Positions 23,942 to 32,785 of a stretch of 64,000 bases of DNA are shown here, in pieces (the first letter of the stretch is position 1; each line of letters starts with the position of its first letter). The notes beneath the pieces were generated by a model. The model saw only the letters and a program-made list of their open reading frames with translations, did no database searches and had not been told where the DNA came from. The position numbers and the translations under genes are program-made. This DNA is from Sediminicola sp037203765 (GTDB lineage: Bacteria > Bacteroidota > Bacteroidia > Flavobacteriales > Flavobacteriaceae), in contig NZ_JBBCAS010000008.1 of NCBI RefSeq assembly GCF_037203765.1, positions 1 to 64,000 on the forward strand, in the 5' to 3' direction.

Positions 23942-25636
23942 ATGAAAAAACTGCTGATTGCCGCTGCAATTATTGCCATTAGTATATCTTGTAAAGAGGA
24001 AAAAAGACAATCGGTTGCGGAGGTCAAGAATGTTTCAGATTCCATTCCCAATTCCAATGCTTCCAAACCCTTTGTTTGGGAAGGCGCCAACATCTACTTT
24101 CTACTCACGGACCGTTTCAATAACGGCAACCCCGATAATGATATCAATTACGAAAGAGACGAAGAGACCGGTGAACTGAGGGGTTTCATGGGGGGTGATA
24201 TTCAAGGAATCACAAAAAAAATTGAAGAGGGATATTTTACTGACCTGGGGGTCAATGCCATTTGGTTCACCCCCGTAGTTGAACAAATCCATGGTGGCAC
24301 GGACGAGGGCACTGGAATGACCTATGGCTATCACGGTTATTGGACAAAGGACTGGACTGCCCTTGATCCAAATTTTGGAACCAAAAAAGATTTGGAAAAT
24401 CTGGTCAAGACTGCCCATAAAAACGGAATTCGCGTTCTTTTGGACGTGGTGTTGAACCATACCGGGCCGGTAACGGAAAAAGATCCGGTCTGGCCATCGG
24501 ATTGGGTTCGTACAGAACCTGTGTGCCAATTTTCCACTTATGAGAATACGACCAGCTGTACCTTGGTCAATAACCTTCCGGACATCCGCACTGAAACAGA
24601 CGAGGCTGTTGGAATTCCAGATGCCCTCTTGGCAAAATGGAAGAAAGAAGGACGTTTAAGCAATGAACTGGACGAACTTCAATTGTTCTTTGAGCGTACC
24701 GGGTACTCCAGAGCACCACGTTTTTATATCATCAAATGGCTAACCGACTATGTCAACGATTATGGTATTGATGGCTTTAGGGTAGATACTGTAAAACATT
24801 CCACAGAACAGGCATGGGCCGAATTGTATAAAGAGGCCTCCTATGCCTTTGAAACCTGGAAAAAGAAACATCCAGATCAAATTTTGGATAACAACCCCTT
24901 TTATATGGTTGGGGAAGTCTACAATTATGGGATCTCTGGAGGCAGGGAATTCGATTTTGGGGACAAAAAGGTAGATTATTACAATTACGGCTTTAAAGGT
25001 CTTATCAACTTTGAGCTCAAGTATGACGCCCAAAGCAGGGACTATGAAAAGGTATTTAAAAAATACCACGAACTCTTGAATACGAAGCTAAAAGGGAAAA
25101 GTGTTTTGAACTATCTGACTTCACATGATGATGGAAACCCTTTTGACAAGGAAAGAAAAACACCCTATTACGATGCCAATATCCTGTTATTGACCCCTGG
25201 CGCCTCACAGATATACTACGGTGATGAATCATCAAGAAACCTGATCATCCCCGGCACCCAAGGTGATGCTACTTTGCGTTCCTTTATGAACTGGGGCGAA
25301 TTGGATAGTATTCCAGAAAAACAGAATATTCTTAAGCACTGGCAAAAATTGGGCCAGTTCAGGAACAACCACCCAGCCATAGGTGCAGGCGACCATAATA
25401 TGCTTTCTGCAAAGCCCTATGTATTCAGCCGTAGCTATAGCAATGACGATTTTAAGGATAAGGTCGTAGTAGGTTTGGACCTTCCTAAAGGTAAAAAAGA
25501 AATAAAGGTAAAAGGCTTTTTTGGTGACGGTACAAAGTTATTGGATACTTTTTCGAATACCGAGGTAGAAGTGAAGAATGGTAAGGTGTCCTTGGACAAT
25601 GATTACGATATGGTGCTTTTGGAACTTAAAGAGTAA
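23942..25636 (+). CDS. Alpha-amylase family (GH13, MalS-like) lipoprotein
   Basis: A surface or periplasmic glycoside hydrolase with lipobox SISC (Cys17). The four GH13 regions are intact: DVVLNH at 168, nucleophile Asp282 in GFRVDTVKH, acid/base Glu325 in MVGEVYN, and Asp396/397 in TSHDDGNP. The YGYHGYWTKDW and SDWVRTEPVCQF blocks resemble periplasmic amylase MalS, so hydrolysis of alpha-1,4-glucan or maltodextrin is expected. A beta-sandwich domain C closes the protein. No SusC/SusD pair, regulator or other glycoside hydrolase lies next to it; a terminator follows. Confidence 0.9.
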   Translation: MKKLLIAAAIIAISISCKEEKRQSVAEVKNVSDSIPNSNASKPFVWEGANIYFLLTDRFNNGNPDNDINYERDEETGELRGFMGGDIQGITKKIEEGYFTDLGVNAIWFTPVVEQIHGGTDEGTGMTYGYHGYWTKDWTALDPNFGTKKDLENLVKTAHKNGIRVLLDVVLNHTGPVTEKDPVWPSDWVRTEPVCQFSTYENTTSCTLVNNLPDIRTETDEAVGIPDALLAKWKKEGRLSNELDELQLFFERTGYSRAPRFYIIKWLTDYVNDYGIDGFRVDTVKHSTEQAWAELYKEASYAFETWKKKHPDQILDNNPFYMVGEVYNYGISGGREFDFGDKKVDYYNYGFKGLINFELKYDAQSRDYEKVFKKYHELLNTKLKGKSVLNYLTSHDDGNPFDKERKTPYYDANILLLTPGASQIYYGDESSRNLIIPGTQGDATLRSFMNWGELDSIPEKQNILKHWQKLGQFRNNHPAIGAGDHNMLSAKPYVFSRSYSNDDFKDKVVVGLDLPKGKKEIKVKGFFGDGTKLLDTFSNTEVEVKNGKVSLDNDYDMVLLELKE

Positions 25637-25666
25637 CACCCAAACAGCACTTGTTAAAATGTTTAC

Positions 25667-25699
25667 AGGCTGATTGCTCATAATCAGCCTTCTTTTTTT
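25667..25699 (+). terminator. Terminator after the amylase gene
   Basis: Stem ggctgatt/aatcagcc with a short loop, then TTCTTTTTTT. It ends seven bases before the next start codon. Confidence 0.8.
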
Positions 25700-25705
25700 G
25701 CACAC

Positions 25706-26530
25706 ATGAAGATAAATAGGAGGAATTTTGTCATAAGACTGCTCACCGGGGTTACCGGTATTTTTGGCCTCTTGGTACTGGACGGATTCTGGTTTGAAAA
25801 ATACATCATCAGTTGGACCACCTATGATATTTCAGATCGGGAGGACCAAAAGATAAAGGCCATCCAAATCACGGATATGCATTTGGATGAAATCAAGACC
25901 TTCCATCATTCCATAGCCCACCGTATCAATCAGGAGCATCCAGACATACTTTTTATTACCGGGGATGCCATCAACTACAACAATAGAATGGCCTTATTGA
26001 ACAACTTCCTAAGTTTGATTGATCGGACCATTTACAAGGTTGCCATTTTGGGCAATGTGGAGTATTCCGGGGACGTGGATATCCAAGCCCTAAAAAATTT
26101 GTACCAAAGTCATAACGGGGAACTTCTGATCAATGAAAATTGTATCCTAAAAAAAGGAAACAGATCCCTAAATGTCATTGGCCTTGATGACTATATTGGT
26201 GGCAAAGCAGATTTTTACCAAGCAGCCAAAAATGTGAACAAATCTTTGGAATCCATAGTCCTCAACCACTGTCCTGGATACAGAGACGATATAGAACGCA
26301 TCAACAGGAGCTTGGGAGCCAACATAAAACTCATCCTATCCGGACACACACATGGAGGCCAAATAACGTTTTTTGGTAAAGTTCTATATACCCCTGGGGG
26401 AAGTGGCAGATATGTAAAAGGATGGTACAAAAGCAAAGAAACCAAAATGTACGTTTCCAAAGGAATTGGCACCAGTGTAATTCCCGTGAGATTTTGGGCA
26501 AGGGCTGAGGCGTCTATATTCTATATTTAA
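25706..26530 (+). CDS. Metallophosphoesterase (YkuE/YaeI-like) with altered GNHE motif
   Basis: Calcineurin-like phosphoesterase of 274 aa, probably membrane anchored at the periplasmic side: it starts with an Arg pair (INRRNF) and a hydrophobic segment (11-28). Metal motifs: DMH (Asp57, His59), GD (Asp87), NH at 188 and GHTHGG (His214, His216). The usual GNHD/E is GNVE at 116-119, so the catalytic His is a Val. Some relatives have GNWE here, so activity may persist in another form. Substrate unknown. It converges with the VOC gene, 2 bases apart. Confidence 0.85.
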   Translation: MKINRRNFVIRLLTGVTGIFGLLVLDGFWFEKYIISWTTYDISDREDQKIKAIQITDMHLDEIKTFHHSIAHRINQEHPDILFITGDAINYNNRMALLNNFLSLIDRTIYKVAILGNVEYSGDVDIQALKNLYQSHNGELLINENCILKKGNRSLNVIGLDDYIGGKADFYQAAKNVNKSLESIVLNHCPGYRDDIERINRSLGANIKLILSGHTHGGQITFFGKVLYTPGGSGRYVKGWYKSKETKMYVSKGIGTSVIPVRFWARAEASIFYI

Positions 26531-26532
26531 TA

Positions 26533-26910
26533 TTATTTCTGCGAATGTAGGGCGAGTCTATTGCCTTCCGTATCCAAGAACAGGGCCATGAAACCGTGTC
26601 CCCCTCCAATCTCTTTCTTGGGTTGAATTATTTTTCCTCCTGCCTTTTCAATCTTCCCTTGTGGAATGGAAACGTCTTTACAAGAAAAATAAATTAAGGG
26701 GCCGGCCTTATCGCTGGGAGTATACATTTCATGTTGTACCAAAGAGCCAGAGGCGCCGGTTTTTCCTTCCGCATAGGGAAACCACCCCATGATAATGCCT
26801 CCCAAATCGTGCACCTCAATGGTAAGATCAAAAACGATCTCATAAAACTTTTTGGCTCGCTCCATATGGGTGACTGGAATCTCGAACCAACCGATCATAT
26901 TATGTTCCAT
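26533..26910 (-). CDS. VOC family protein (glyoxalase-like)
   Basis: A 125-aa protein of the vicinal oxygen chelate fold, two beta-alpha-beta-beta-beta modules. The start NMIGWFEIPVTHMERAKKFYEIVF is typical of the first module, and the end ALFLDTEGNRLALHSQK of the second. This group usually has an unknown substrate or acts as a dimeric ligand-binding protein. It follows the SRPBCC gene by 2 bases, so the two form a small operon. Confidence 0.88.
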   Translation of the reverse strand: MEHNMIGWFEIPVTHMERAKKFYEIVFDLTIEVHDLGGIIMGWFPYAEGKTGASGSLVQHEMYTPSDKAGPLIYFSCKDVSIPQGKIEKAGGKIIQPKKEIGGGHGFMALFLDTEGNRLALHSQK

Positions 26911-26912
26911 AG

Positions 26913-27440
26913 TTACTTTTTTTCGAGAATTATTTTCAAATCTTGTAGGCCTTCTTCAAAATCTTTGCCCACCATTTTGTCCATGTTCATAAATAGAGCC
27001 ATGATGGTCATGGGAAATGCATTTTTCCCCTTAAATCCCCATATAACTTTCGTGCTTTGCGGAGTAACTTCCTCTGCAATTAGGTAACAATCAGACGTGG
27101 ATTTGAACGGCTTCATAAATCTCAGTTCCCCTTCCATACGCTCGCCTGCTACAATTTTGGTGATTTCCTGCTCCCCTTCCCCGACTTTTTTGCCTTTCCA
27201 GTAGCTTATGGCCCCTACTTCCCCGTCCGTACCAGTAAACCTTTTTTCCATATCTGGCTCCTTTTTGTCCCAGGGAGACCATTTTTGTTGATTTTTCAAA
27301 TACTTCAAATATTCAAAAACATCTGCTTTGGGCCTTTCAATCTCAATAGATCTTGAAACATCATAATGTTTTGGGCCGATCATGGATAGGATGATGATCA
27401 AAAGGACAATTCCGAGGATAATATACAGTATCGTGGTCAT
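26913..27440 (-). CDS. SRPBCC family protein (polyketide cyclase-like), membrane anchored
   Basis: One N-terminal transmembrane helix (about 3-22), then a START/Bet v1-like domain opening with YDVSRSIEIERPKADVFEYL, typical of polyketide cyclase/dehydrase relatives. Such proteins bind hydrophobic ligands; no catalytic residues can be assigned. First gene of a two-gene unit with the VOC protein; 175 aa is the common length for this flavobacterial form. Confidence 0.88.
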   Translation of the reverse strand: MTTILYIILGIVLLIIILSMIGPKHYDVSRSIEIERPKADVFEYLKYLKNQQKWSPWDKKEPDMEKRFTGTDGEVGAISYWKGKKVGEGEQEITKIVAGERMEGELRFMKPFKSTSDCYLIAEEVTPQSTKVIWGFKGKNAFPMTIMALFMNMDKMVGKDFEEGLQDLKIILEKK

Positions 27441-27483
27441 ATTTTAATTTGGTTTGATTGTACTTAAATATAGTGAATATTTG

Positions 27484-28140
27484 TTATTTATTGTTGTAGT
27501 AACGCTCTAGGATATCATTTATACTTTTTATGGATTTTTTTGTCCAGTCCAGCATTTTCTCCTTCTTTTCCTCCGCTGTTAGTTGCCATGGGAGCTCACT
27601 ACTTCTCAAGTTGGCACTGAGGGATTGCAATATAATGGCGGCCGAGACAGAGATATTCAGACTTTCGGTAAAGCCAACCATGGGAATCTTCAGAAAACCA
27701 TCGGCCCTTTTCATCACTTCCTCACTCAAGCCATCCCTTTCGGTACCAAAAAACAGTGCGGTCCTACCCGTCAATTTAAACTCATCCAACATACAGGAAT
27801 CATTATGCGGTGTGGTAGCAATAATCTGATATCCTTGATCCCTTAGCTGATCCAAACAATTGGTGGTATTGTTATATCTGTGAACATCTACCCATTTTTG
27901 GGCGCCCATGGCTATTTCAGAATCCAGCCTTTTTCCATACCTACTCTCAATTAAATGAACCGACTGAATCCCAAAAATATCACAGCTTCTCACTACTGCA
28001 CTGGTATTGTGCATTTGATAAACATCCTCGATGGCTACCGTTAAATGATTGGTGCGCTGTGCCAAAATCTTTAAAAACTTTGCCTTGCGCTCTGAAGTTA
28101 TAAACTTCTCCAAATAACTTAAAAGTTGCTCATCGATCAT
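27484..28140 (-). CDS. trmH: TrmH family RNA 2'-O-methyltransferase
   Basis: SPOUT methyltransferase of 218 aa. Motif 1 (VAIEDVYQMHNTSAVVRSCD, with the catalytic Arg), motif 2 (ALFFGTERDGLSEE) and motif 3 (IPMVGFTESLNISVSAAI) are intact. Length and the N-terminal LTVAIEDVYQMHN favour TrmH, the tRNA Gm18 methyltransferase, over the longer RlmB, which has an extra N-terminal domain. It is divergent from the sirtuin gene with 59 bases between. Confidence 0.88.
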   Translation of the reverse strand: MIDEQLLSYLEKFITSERKAKFLKILAQRTNHLTVAIEDVYQMHNTSAVVRSCDIFGIQSVHLIESRYGKRLDSEIAMGAQKWVDVHRYNNTTNCLDQLRDQGYQIIATTPHNDSCMLDEFKLTGRTALFFGTERDGLSEEVMKRADGFLKIPMVGFTESLNISVSAAIILQSLSANLRSSELPWQLTAEEKKEKMLDWTKKSIKSINDILERYYNNK

Positions 28141-28199
28141 AGTTCGAATATACTAAAAACTCTATTTTTATACTGAACAACATATACAAGATCATATTT

Positions 28200-28895
28200 A
28201 TGAAAAAAAAGATTGTAGTCCTAACGGGGGCCGGAGTAAGTGCCAAGAGCGGTATTAAGACCTTTAGGGATGCCGATGGGCTTTGGGAGGGACATGATGT
28301 CATGGAGGTTGCCACCCCTCACGGATACGCCTCCAATCCAAGCTTGGTGTTGAATTTTTACAACGAGAGACGCAAACAGCTTTTTTCCGTATCTCCCAAC
28401 GAGGCCCACAACGCCTTGGTCCTCTTGGAAGAATATTATGAGGTAACCATTATTACGCAAAATGTTGATGATCTGCACGAGAGGGCGGGAAGTTCGCAGG
28501 TGATTCATTTACATGGAGAATTGCTGAAAGTAAGAAGCACCATAGATCCAAACCTAATCATTGATTGGGAATCCGACCTACATTTGGGGGATACCTGTGA
28601 AAAAGGAAGTCAGTTAAGACCGCATATCGTTTGGTTTGGTGAAGAAGTGCCCATGTTGGACAAGGCCATAGAAATAACCCAAGAAGCAGATATGCTTATG
28701 ATTATTGGGACATCCATGCAGGTATATCCTGCAGCCAGTTTGGTGCACTTTGCTCCGGACCGCACTCCTATTTATTTTATTGACCCCAAACCTAATATGT
28801 CCCCTACTGCCTTTAAGAACCTGATCATTATAGAGGAAACTGCAGCCAATGGCGTGCCTACTCTGGTTGGGGACCTAATTGATAAAGGATTCTAG
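28200..28895 (+). CDS. cobB: NAD-dependent protein deacylase, Sir2 family (class III, zinc-motif-less)
   Basis: Sirtuin of 231 aa removing acyl groups from lysines with NAD. Visible: GAGVSAKSGIKTFR (NAD), QNVDDLHE, catalytic His105 in HLHGE, and GTSMQVYPAA. Tyr54 and Arg57 in FYNERR match the pair that in SIRT5 and CobB recognises succinyl and malonyl groups, so desuccinylase activity is likely. The four zinc Cys of most sirtuins are absent: the small domain has a single Cys (133). Its 3' end overlaps the converging heme-binding gene by 38 bases. Confidence 0.92.
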   Translation: MKKKIVVLTGAGVSAKSGIKTFRDADGLWEGHDVMEVATPHGYASNPSLVLNFYNERRKQLFSVSPNEAHNALVLLEEYYEVTIITQNVDDLHERAGSSQVIHLHGELLKVRSTIDPNLIIDWESDLHLGDTCEKGSQLRPHIVWFGEEVPMLDKAIEITQEADMLMIIGTSMQVYPAASLVHFAPDRTPIYFIDPKPNMSPTAFKNLIIIEETAANGVPTLVGDLIDKGF

Positions 28896-29331
28896 ATTTT
28901 CTGGCCCATTCCATGACCATTTCCTTTTGATTAGCGGTCAGCCTGGCCTCCTTATGGGTCCAGGTATATTCCTTTAAAGGCATTTCTCCCTCCTCAACCT
29001 CCTCTATCAACTCTTCCAATTTGTGGTCTTTCTTTTTGGGAGTATAGCTTTCCCATTCAGAAAAATTCAAATGTCCTTTTCCAACCCTTATATGGTCTGC
29101 CAACCAATAGGATACAGGGGCAATATTGTTATACCAAGGATAATGGGTATTATTGCTATGGCAATCGTAACAAGTGGTCTCCAAAATGCGCTGCACTTCT
29201 TTAGGCGGATTGGTCTCTGAAAGAAAAACAGCGGTATGTTCCCCAATCGCACTGTTTTTTGTGGGACTATAAAACTGCATCCCTATTAATACGAACAATA
29301 AAACCCAAGCTACTCCCTTTGCTATTTTCAT
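28858..29331 (-). CDS. Heme-binding domain-containing protein (c-type cytochrome-like)
   Basis: An N-terminal signal anchor (about 5-22) precedes one CYDCH heme-attachment site (about 53-57), followed by NNTHYPWYNNIAPVSYWLADHI and a Met in EGEMPLKEY that could be the distal ligand. This matches the haem-binding domain family (Haem_bd) of Bacteroidota. It probably faces the periplasm and carries electrons or senses a gas; nothing adjacent tells which. It converges with the sirtuin, with coding overlap. Confidence 0.88.
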   Translation of the reverse strand: MKIAKGVAWVLLFVLIGMQFYSPTKNSAIGEHTAVFLSETNPPKEVQRILETTCYDCHSNNTHYPWYNNIAPVSYWLADHIRVGKGHLNFSEWESYTPKKKDHKLEELIEEVEEGEMPLKEYTWTHKEARLTANQKEMVMEWARKSRILYQLGPQPE

Positions 29332-29581
29332 ATCCTTAATTTGAATAAGAAAAATACTAAATTTAAGGCCAAAAATGCATATCCACTAAGGTAAAAGTGG
29401 ATTAGGACACTATCTTAATCCATATAACTTCCAATAGTTTAACCTAATTTCCAAGTTTCATTTTCAACCCGATTCTTAAGGACCATCTTTATTTACCCCA
29501 TTTTTAAAAGAATACCGATCAATAAAGAGATATTGTTTGTGCATTGCCCCTTTTAAACTTTTAAACTCTTTCGGTAATAAC

Positions 29582-29589
29582 TATCTTTG
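29582..29589 (+). promoter_or_regulatory. Putative -7 box of purB
   Basis: TATCTTTG fits TAnnTTTG, 32 bases before the start codon. The other bases between 29332 and 29621 show nothing recognisable apart from AT-rich sequence. Confidence 0.45.
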
Positions 29590-29621
29590 ATCCTTTCAAA
29601 AAATAATCAATTTCCTAAAAA

Positions 29622-30965
29622 ATGTCACTAAACGAATTAAATGCCATATCTCCTATTGATGGGCGCTATAGAAGTAAAGCTGTTTCTTTGGCCCCCTATT
29701 TCTCCGAGGAGGCACTGATCAAATATAGAGTACGTGTTGAAATTGAGTATTTCATTGCCCTTTGTGAAATACCCTTACCACAACTGCAATCTTTTGATCC
29801 TTCAAAATTTGATGCCCTAAGGGACATCTATAAAAATTTTGATTCCGAAGATGCCCAGGCCATCAAGGAAATTGAAAAGGTTACCAACCACGATGTAAAG
29901 GCAGTGGAATATTTCATTAAAAAGGCATTTGATTCCCTAGGCCTTCAGGCTTACAAGGAATTTATCCATTTTGGACTGACCTCCCAAGATATCAACAACA
30001 CATCTATTCCCCTTTCCATAAAAGAGGCCATAAACGAGGTGTATGTACCCCAATATATGGAGCTGCTTAAAAAATTACAGGACTTGGCCAAGGAGTGGAC
30101 CGCTATACCCATGTTGGCCAGGACCCACGGACAGCCTGCATCCCCTACGCGATTGGGAAAGGAGATCGAAGTATTTGTGACCCGATTGAAAGAACAATTC
30201 AATCTGTTGAATGATATTCCCAGTGCTGCGAAATTTGGCGGGGCCACAGGAAACTACAATGCGCACCAAGTAGCTTATCCAAGCGTGGATTGGAAGAATT
30301 TTGGTAAAACCTTTGTCCAGGATAAGTTAGGACTGCACCATTCCTTCCCTACGACCCAAATTGAGCATTATGATCATATGGCCGCTCTTTTTGATAACCT
30401 AAAAAGGATCAACAATATCATCCTGGATTTGGATAGGGACTTTTGGACCTACGTATCCATGGATTATTTTAAACAAAAAATAAAAGCTGGAGAAGTAGGT
30501 TCTTCCGCAATGCCACATAAGGTTAACCCGATAGATTTTGAAAATTCAGAAGGTAACTTGGGAATTGCAAATGCCATATTTGAGCATTTGTCGGCAAAAC
30601 TTCCAATATCCAGATTACAGCGAGATCTAACAGATAGTACCGTCCTACGGAATGTAGGTGTCCCCTTTGGCCATACCCTGATCGCTTTTCAATCTACCCT
30701 AAAAGGTCTGAACAAATTATTGCTGAACAAAGATAAGTTTGAGCAGGACTTGGAAGCCAATTGGGCCGTTGTTGCCGAAGCCATACAGACCATCTTGAGA
30801 AGAGAAGCCTACCCAAATCCATACGAGGCTTTAAAGGGTCTTACCCGAACAAACAATAGTATAACACAACAATCCATAGCCAGTTTCATTGATACCTTGG
30901 AAGTATCGGAAACCATCAAAACGGAACTTAAAGCGATTACTCCGAGCAATTATACTGGCATTTAA
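29622..30965 (+). CDS. purB: Adenylosuccinate lyase
   Basis: Acts twice in purine synthesis (SAICAR to AICAR, adenylosuccinate to AMP). The start SLNELNAISPIDGRYRSK, the TSQDINNT stretch with the catalytic base region, MLARTHGQPASPTRLGKE (catalytic His) and the fumarase-superfamily signature SSAMPHKVNPIDFENSEGN are all there. At 447 aa it belongs to the E. coli-like PurB group. It is monocistronic, with a clean terminator. Confidence 0.98.
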   Translation: MSLNELNAISPIDGRYRSKAVSLAPYFSEEALIKYRVRVEIEYFIALCEIPLPQLQSFDPSKFDALRDIYKNFDSEDAQAIKEIEKVTNHDVKAVEYFIKKAFDSLGLQAYKEFIHFGLTSQDINNTSIPLSIKEAINEVYVPQYMELLKKLQDLAKEWTAIPMLARTHGQPASPTRLGKEIEVFVTRLKEQFNLLNDIPSAAKFGGATGNYNAHQVAYPSVDWKNFGKTFVQDKLGLHHSFPTTQIEHYDHMAALFDNLKRINNIILDLDRDFWTYVSMDYFKQKIKAGEVGSSAMPHKVNPIDFENSEGNLGIANAIFEHLSAKLPISRLQRDLTDSTVLRNVGVPFGHTLIAFQSTLKGLNKLLLNKDKFEQDLEANWAVVAEAIQTILRREAYPNPYEALKGLTRTNNSITQQSIASFIDTLEVSETIKTELKAITPSNYTGI

Positions 30966-31012
30966 TAGCCAAACTACCGGAATTCTTTCCGTCTGAATCA
31001 AAAATAAATTTT

Positions 31013-31043
31013 AAAAAGACCACCTCAAGGTGGTCTTTTTTTT
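31013..31043 (+). terminator. Terminator of purB
   Basis: Perfect stem gaccacc/ggtggtc with a TCAA loop and a run of eight T. Confidence 0.9.
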
Positions 31044-31233
31044 ATCTTGTAACCATATTCTTTTGCTCCCTGCACTTTTGTAGAATTCCCTAGAAAGAAT
31101 CTAATCCATTGGCCCTATCTGCCAATTTTTCGGTTTATGAAGTATCATACTTTTCTCTTGTAAAAGTATTCCTAAGCCACCCAAAACGACAACTTTGGAA
31201 AACACAAATATTAATACATATAATAAATAACTA

Positions 31234-32133
31234 ATGGAAAATAATTTCTCTATAGAAGATGCGATCTCAAAACTTTGGGACAAATTAGACGGATGGTTGG
31301 ATGCAATAATTTTAAAACTCCCCAATTTTGTTATGGCCCTAGTGGTCATGATATTGTTTTATTTTTTGGCAAGGATCATTAGAAACTTGCTCCAAAAAAT
31401 ATTGGTGAAAAGTATAAGCCAAAAGTCCGTTCAGGATATTATTGGTAAGGTAGTATTTGTGACAGTTATGCTCCTTGGTTTCTTTGTGGCCCTGGGCGTA
31501 TTGGAACTCAATAAGGTACTTACCAGTATCTTGGCTGGTGCCGGGGTTATAGGTTTGGCCGTTGGTCTGGCCCTACAAGGGACTTTGAACAACACCTTTG
31601 GCGGTCTGATCTTGTCATTTATGCCCAAATTGAAAATTGACGATTTTATTGAATCCGATGGATATTCCGGATTTGTATCTGAAATCAATCTGCGGAATAT
31701 CGTGCTGAGACAGCCCGACAACAATTATGTAATCATCCCAAATTCAAATTTTATAGATGGTTCGTTTACCAATTATTCTATATCCGAGCGAAGTAGGATA
31801 TCCGTTGCATGTGGCGTAGGGTATGAAAGTAGCCTTCAAGATGTAGAAGATCTGGTGGTGAAGCTCATCGGTGACCATTTTGAACAAAAAGGGGATGAAT
31901 CCGTAGAGTTCTTTTTTACCGAATTTGGGGACAGCTCTATAAATTTCATAGTGCGGTTTTGGATTGATATGGCCAACAACAAACATAGATTGGCGGCAAC
32001 CCACAAGGCCATGAAAATTATTAAGGAACACTTTGACAAGCAGAACATCAATATCCCTTTCCCTATCAGGACCTTGGATTTTGGCAAGAACAATCTGCAA
32101 GTGTTGGTGGACAATAATTCGGACAAGGCTTAG
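31234..32133 (+). CDS. Mechanosensitive ion channel, MscS family
   Basis: Small-conductance channel protein of 299 aa that releases solutes on osmotic downshift. Three N-terminal transmembrane segments are followed by the pore-lining helix GAGVIGLAVGLALQGTLNNTFGGLIL, rich in alternating Gly and Ala, then the beta domain (FIESDGYSGFVSEINLRNIVLRQPDNNYVIIPNSNF) and the cytosolic vestibule. The length and single pore domain match E. coli MscS rather than the large MscK type. A terminator follows; 31044-31233 upstream shows no gene. Confidence 0.93.
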   Translation: MENNFSIEDAISKLWDKLDGWLDAIILKLPNFVMALVVMILFYFLARIIRNLLQKILVKSISQKSVQDIIGKVVFVTVMLLGFFVALGVLELNKVLTSILAGAGVIGLAVGLALQGTLNNTFGGLILSFMPKLKIDDFIESDGYSGFVSEINLRNIVLRQPDNNYVIIPNSNFIDGSFTNYSISERSRISVACGVGYESSLQDVEDLVVKLIGDHFEQKGDESVEFFFTEFGDSSINFIVRFWIDMANNKHRLAATHKAMKIIKEHFDKQNINIPFPIRTLDFGKNNLQVLVDNNSDKA

Positions 32134-32183
32134 CAAGACTTTGGAAGCATCAAAATTAAGGTCTTTAGGATTCTAAAAAACAA

Positions 32184-32216
32184 AACCTGTATCGAACATA
32201 TCGATACAGGTTTTTT
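32184..32216 (+). terminator. Terminator of the MscS gene
   Basis: Stem aacctgtatcg/cgatacaggtt with a short loop and six T. It lies just before the end of the converging DUF4252 gene. Confidence 0.85.
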
Positions 32217-32235
32217 AACTGCTGCAATGTATTGA

Positions 32236-32781
32236 TTATCCTCTCATAAAATCCTTAAGACTGCCAAGTCCTTCACCTTTATAGTCCGACTTTTGCAAGG
32301 CTTGCATTAAGGTCATCAGGTGGGCAGGGTTCATATCCTTGCCCAATACCCTGATCAAGGCAAAGCCGTTATCCTTGCTGGATCCGTATATGATGACTTC
32401 GTCTATCGCATCTTCATCTCCCAAATACTTCACAACGCCATTGCCATAGGCTGATTTTAATTTCATCAGCTCAACAAATTTGTCCGATTTGAGGATGGCA
32501 TTCACCTTAGCGCTTTCTACCTTGAATTCCGCTGCATTTTCCGCTGTCTTTTTGAAGGCCAATACGTTCAACTTTTTTAGAGAACTTATCGCCTCCCTTT
32601 CGGACGGGGTCAATGCCTCATTGTCCAAATTCAAAATACTGGCAGGAATGTCTATGGAAATGAAATTGGGGTTCTCCGAATTGTCTACATAATATTCCTG
32701 TAGGCTTTGATGCGATGAACAGGCTGCCAATAACACTAAAGCGACGAATGACAGCATTACTTTTTTGATTGATGTTTTCAT
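32236..32781 (-). CDS. DUF4252 lipoprotein (second of two)
   Basis: Lipoprotein with lipobox LLAAC (Cys21), 181 aa. The DUF4252 core is visible: a beta-alpha unit ending in SSLKKLNVLAFKK, then KSDKFVELMKLKSAYGNGVVKYLGDEDAIDEVIIYGSSKDNGFALIRVLG, closely parallel in layout to the gene before it. It is the last gene of the sigma factor operon, 4 bases after its paralogue. The family is of unknown function; location at the sigma operon suggests an envelope role. Confidence 0.85.
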   Translation of the reverse strand: MKTSIKKVMLSFVALVLLAACSSHQSLQEYYVDNSENPNFISIDIPASILNLDNEALTPSEREAISSLKKLNVLAFKKTAENAAEFKVESAKVNAILKSDKFVELMKLKSAYGNGVVKYLGDEDAIDEVIIYGSSKDNGFALIRVLGKDMNPAHLMTLMQALQKSDYKGEGLGSLKDFMRG

Positions 32782-32785
32782 GGTA

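Noticed and set aside
24101..24529. Long open frame antisense to the amylase gene
   Set aside because: Shadow frame of a clear GH13 enzyme; no motif and no start signals.
31101..31349. 82-codon minus-strand open frame in front of and overlapping the MscS gene
   Set aside because: Composition is that of intergenic plus antisense sequence, without signal, motif or promoter.
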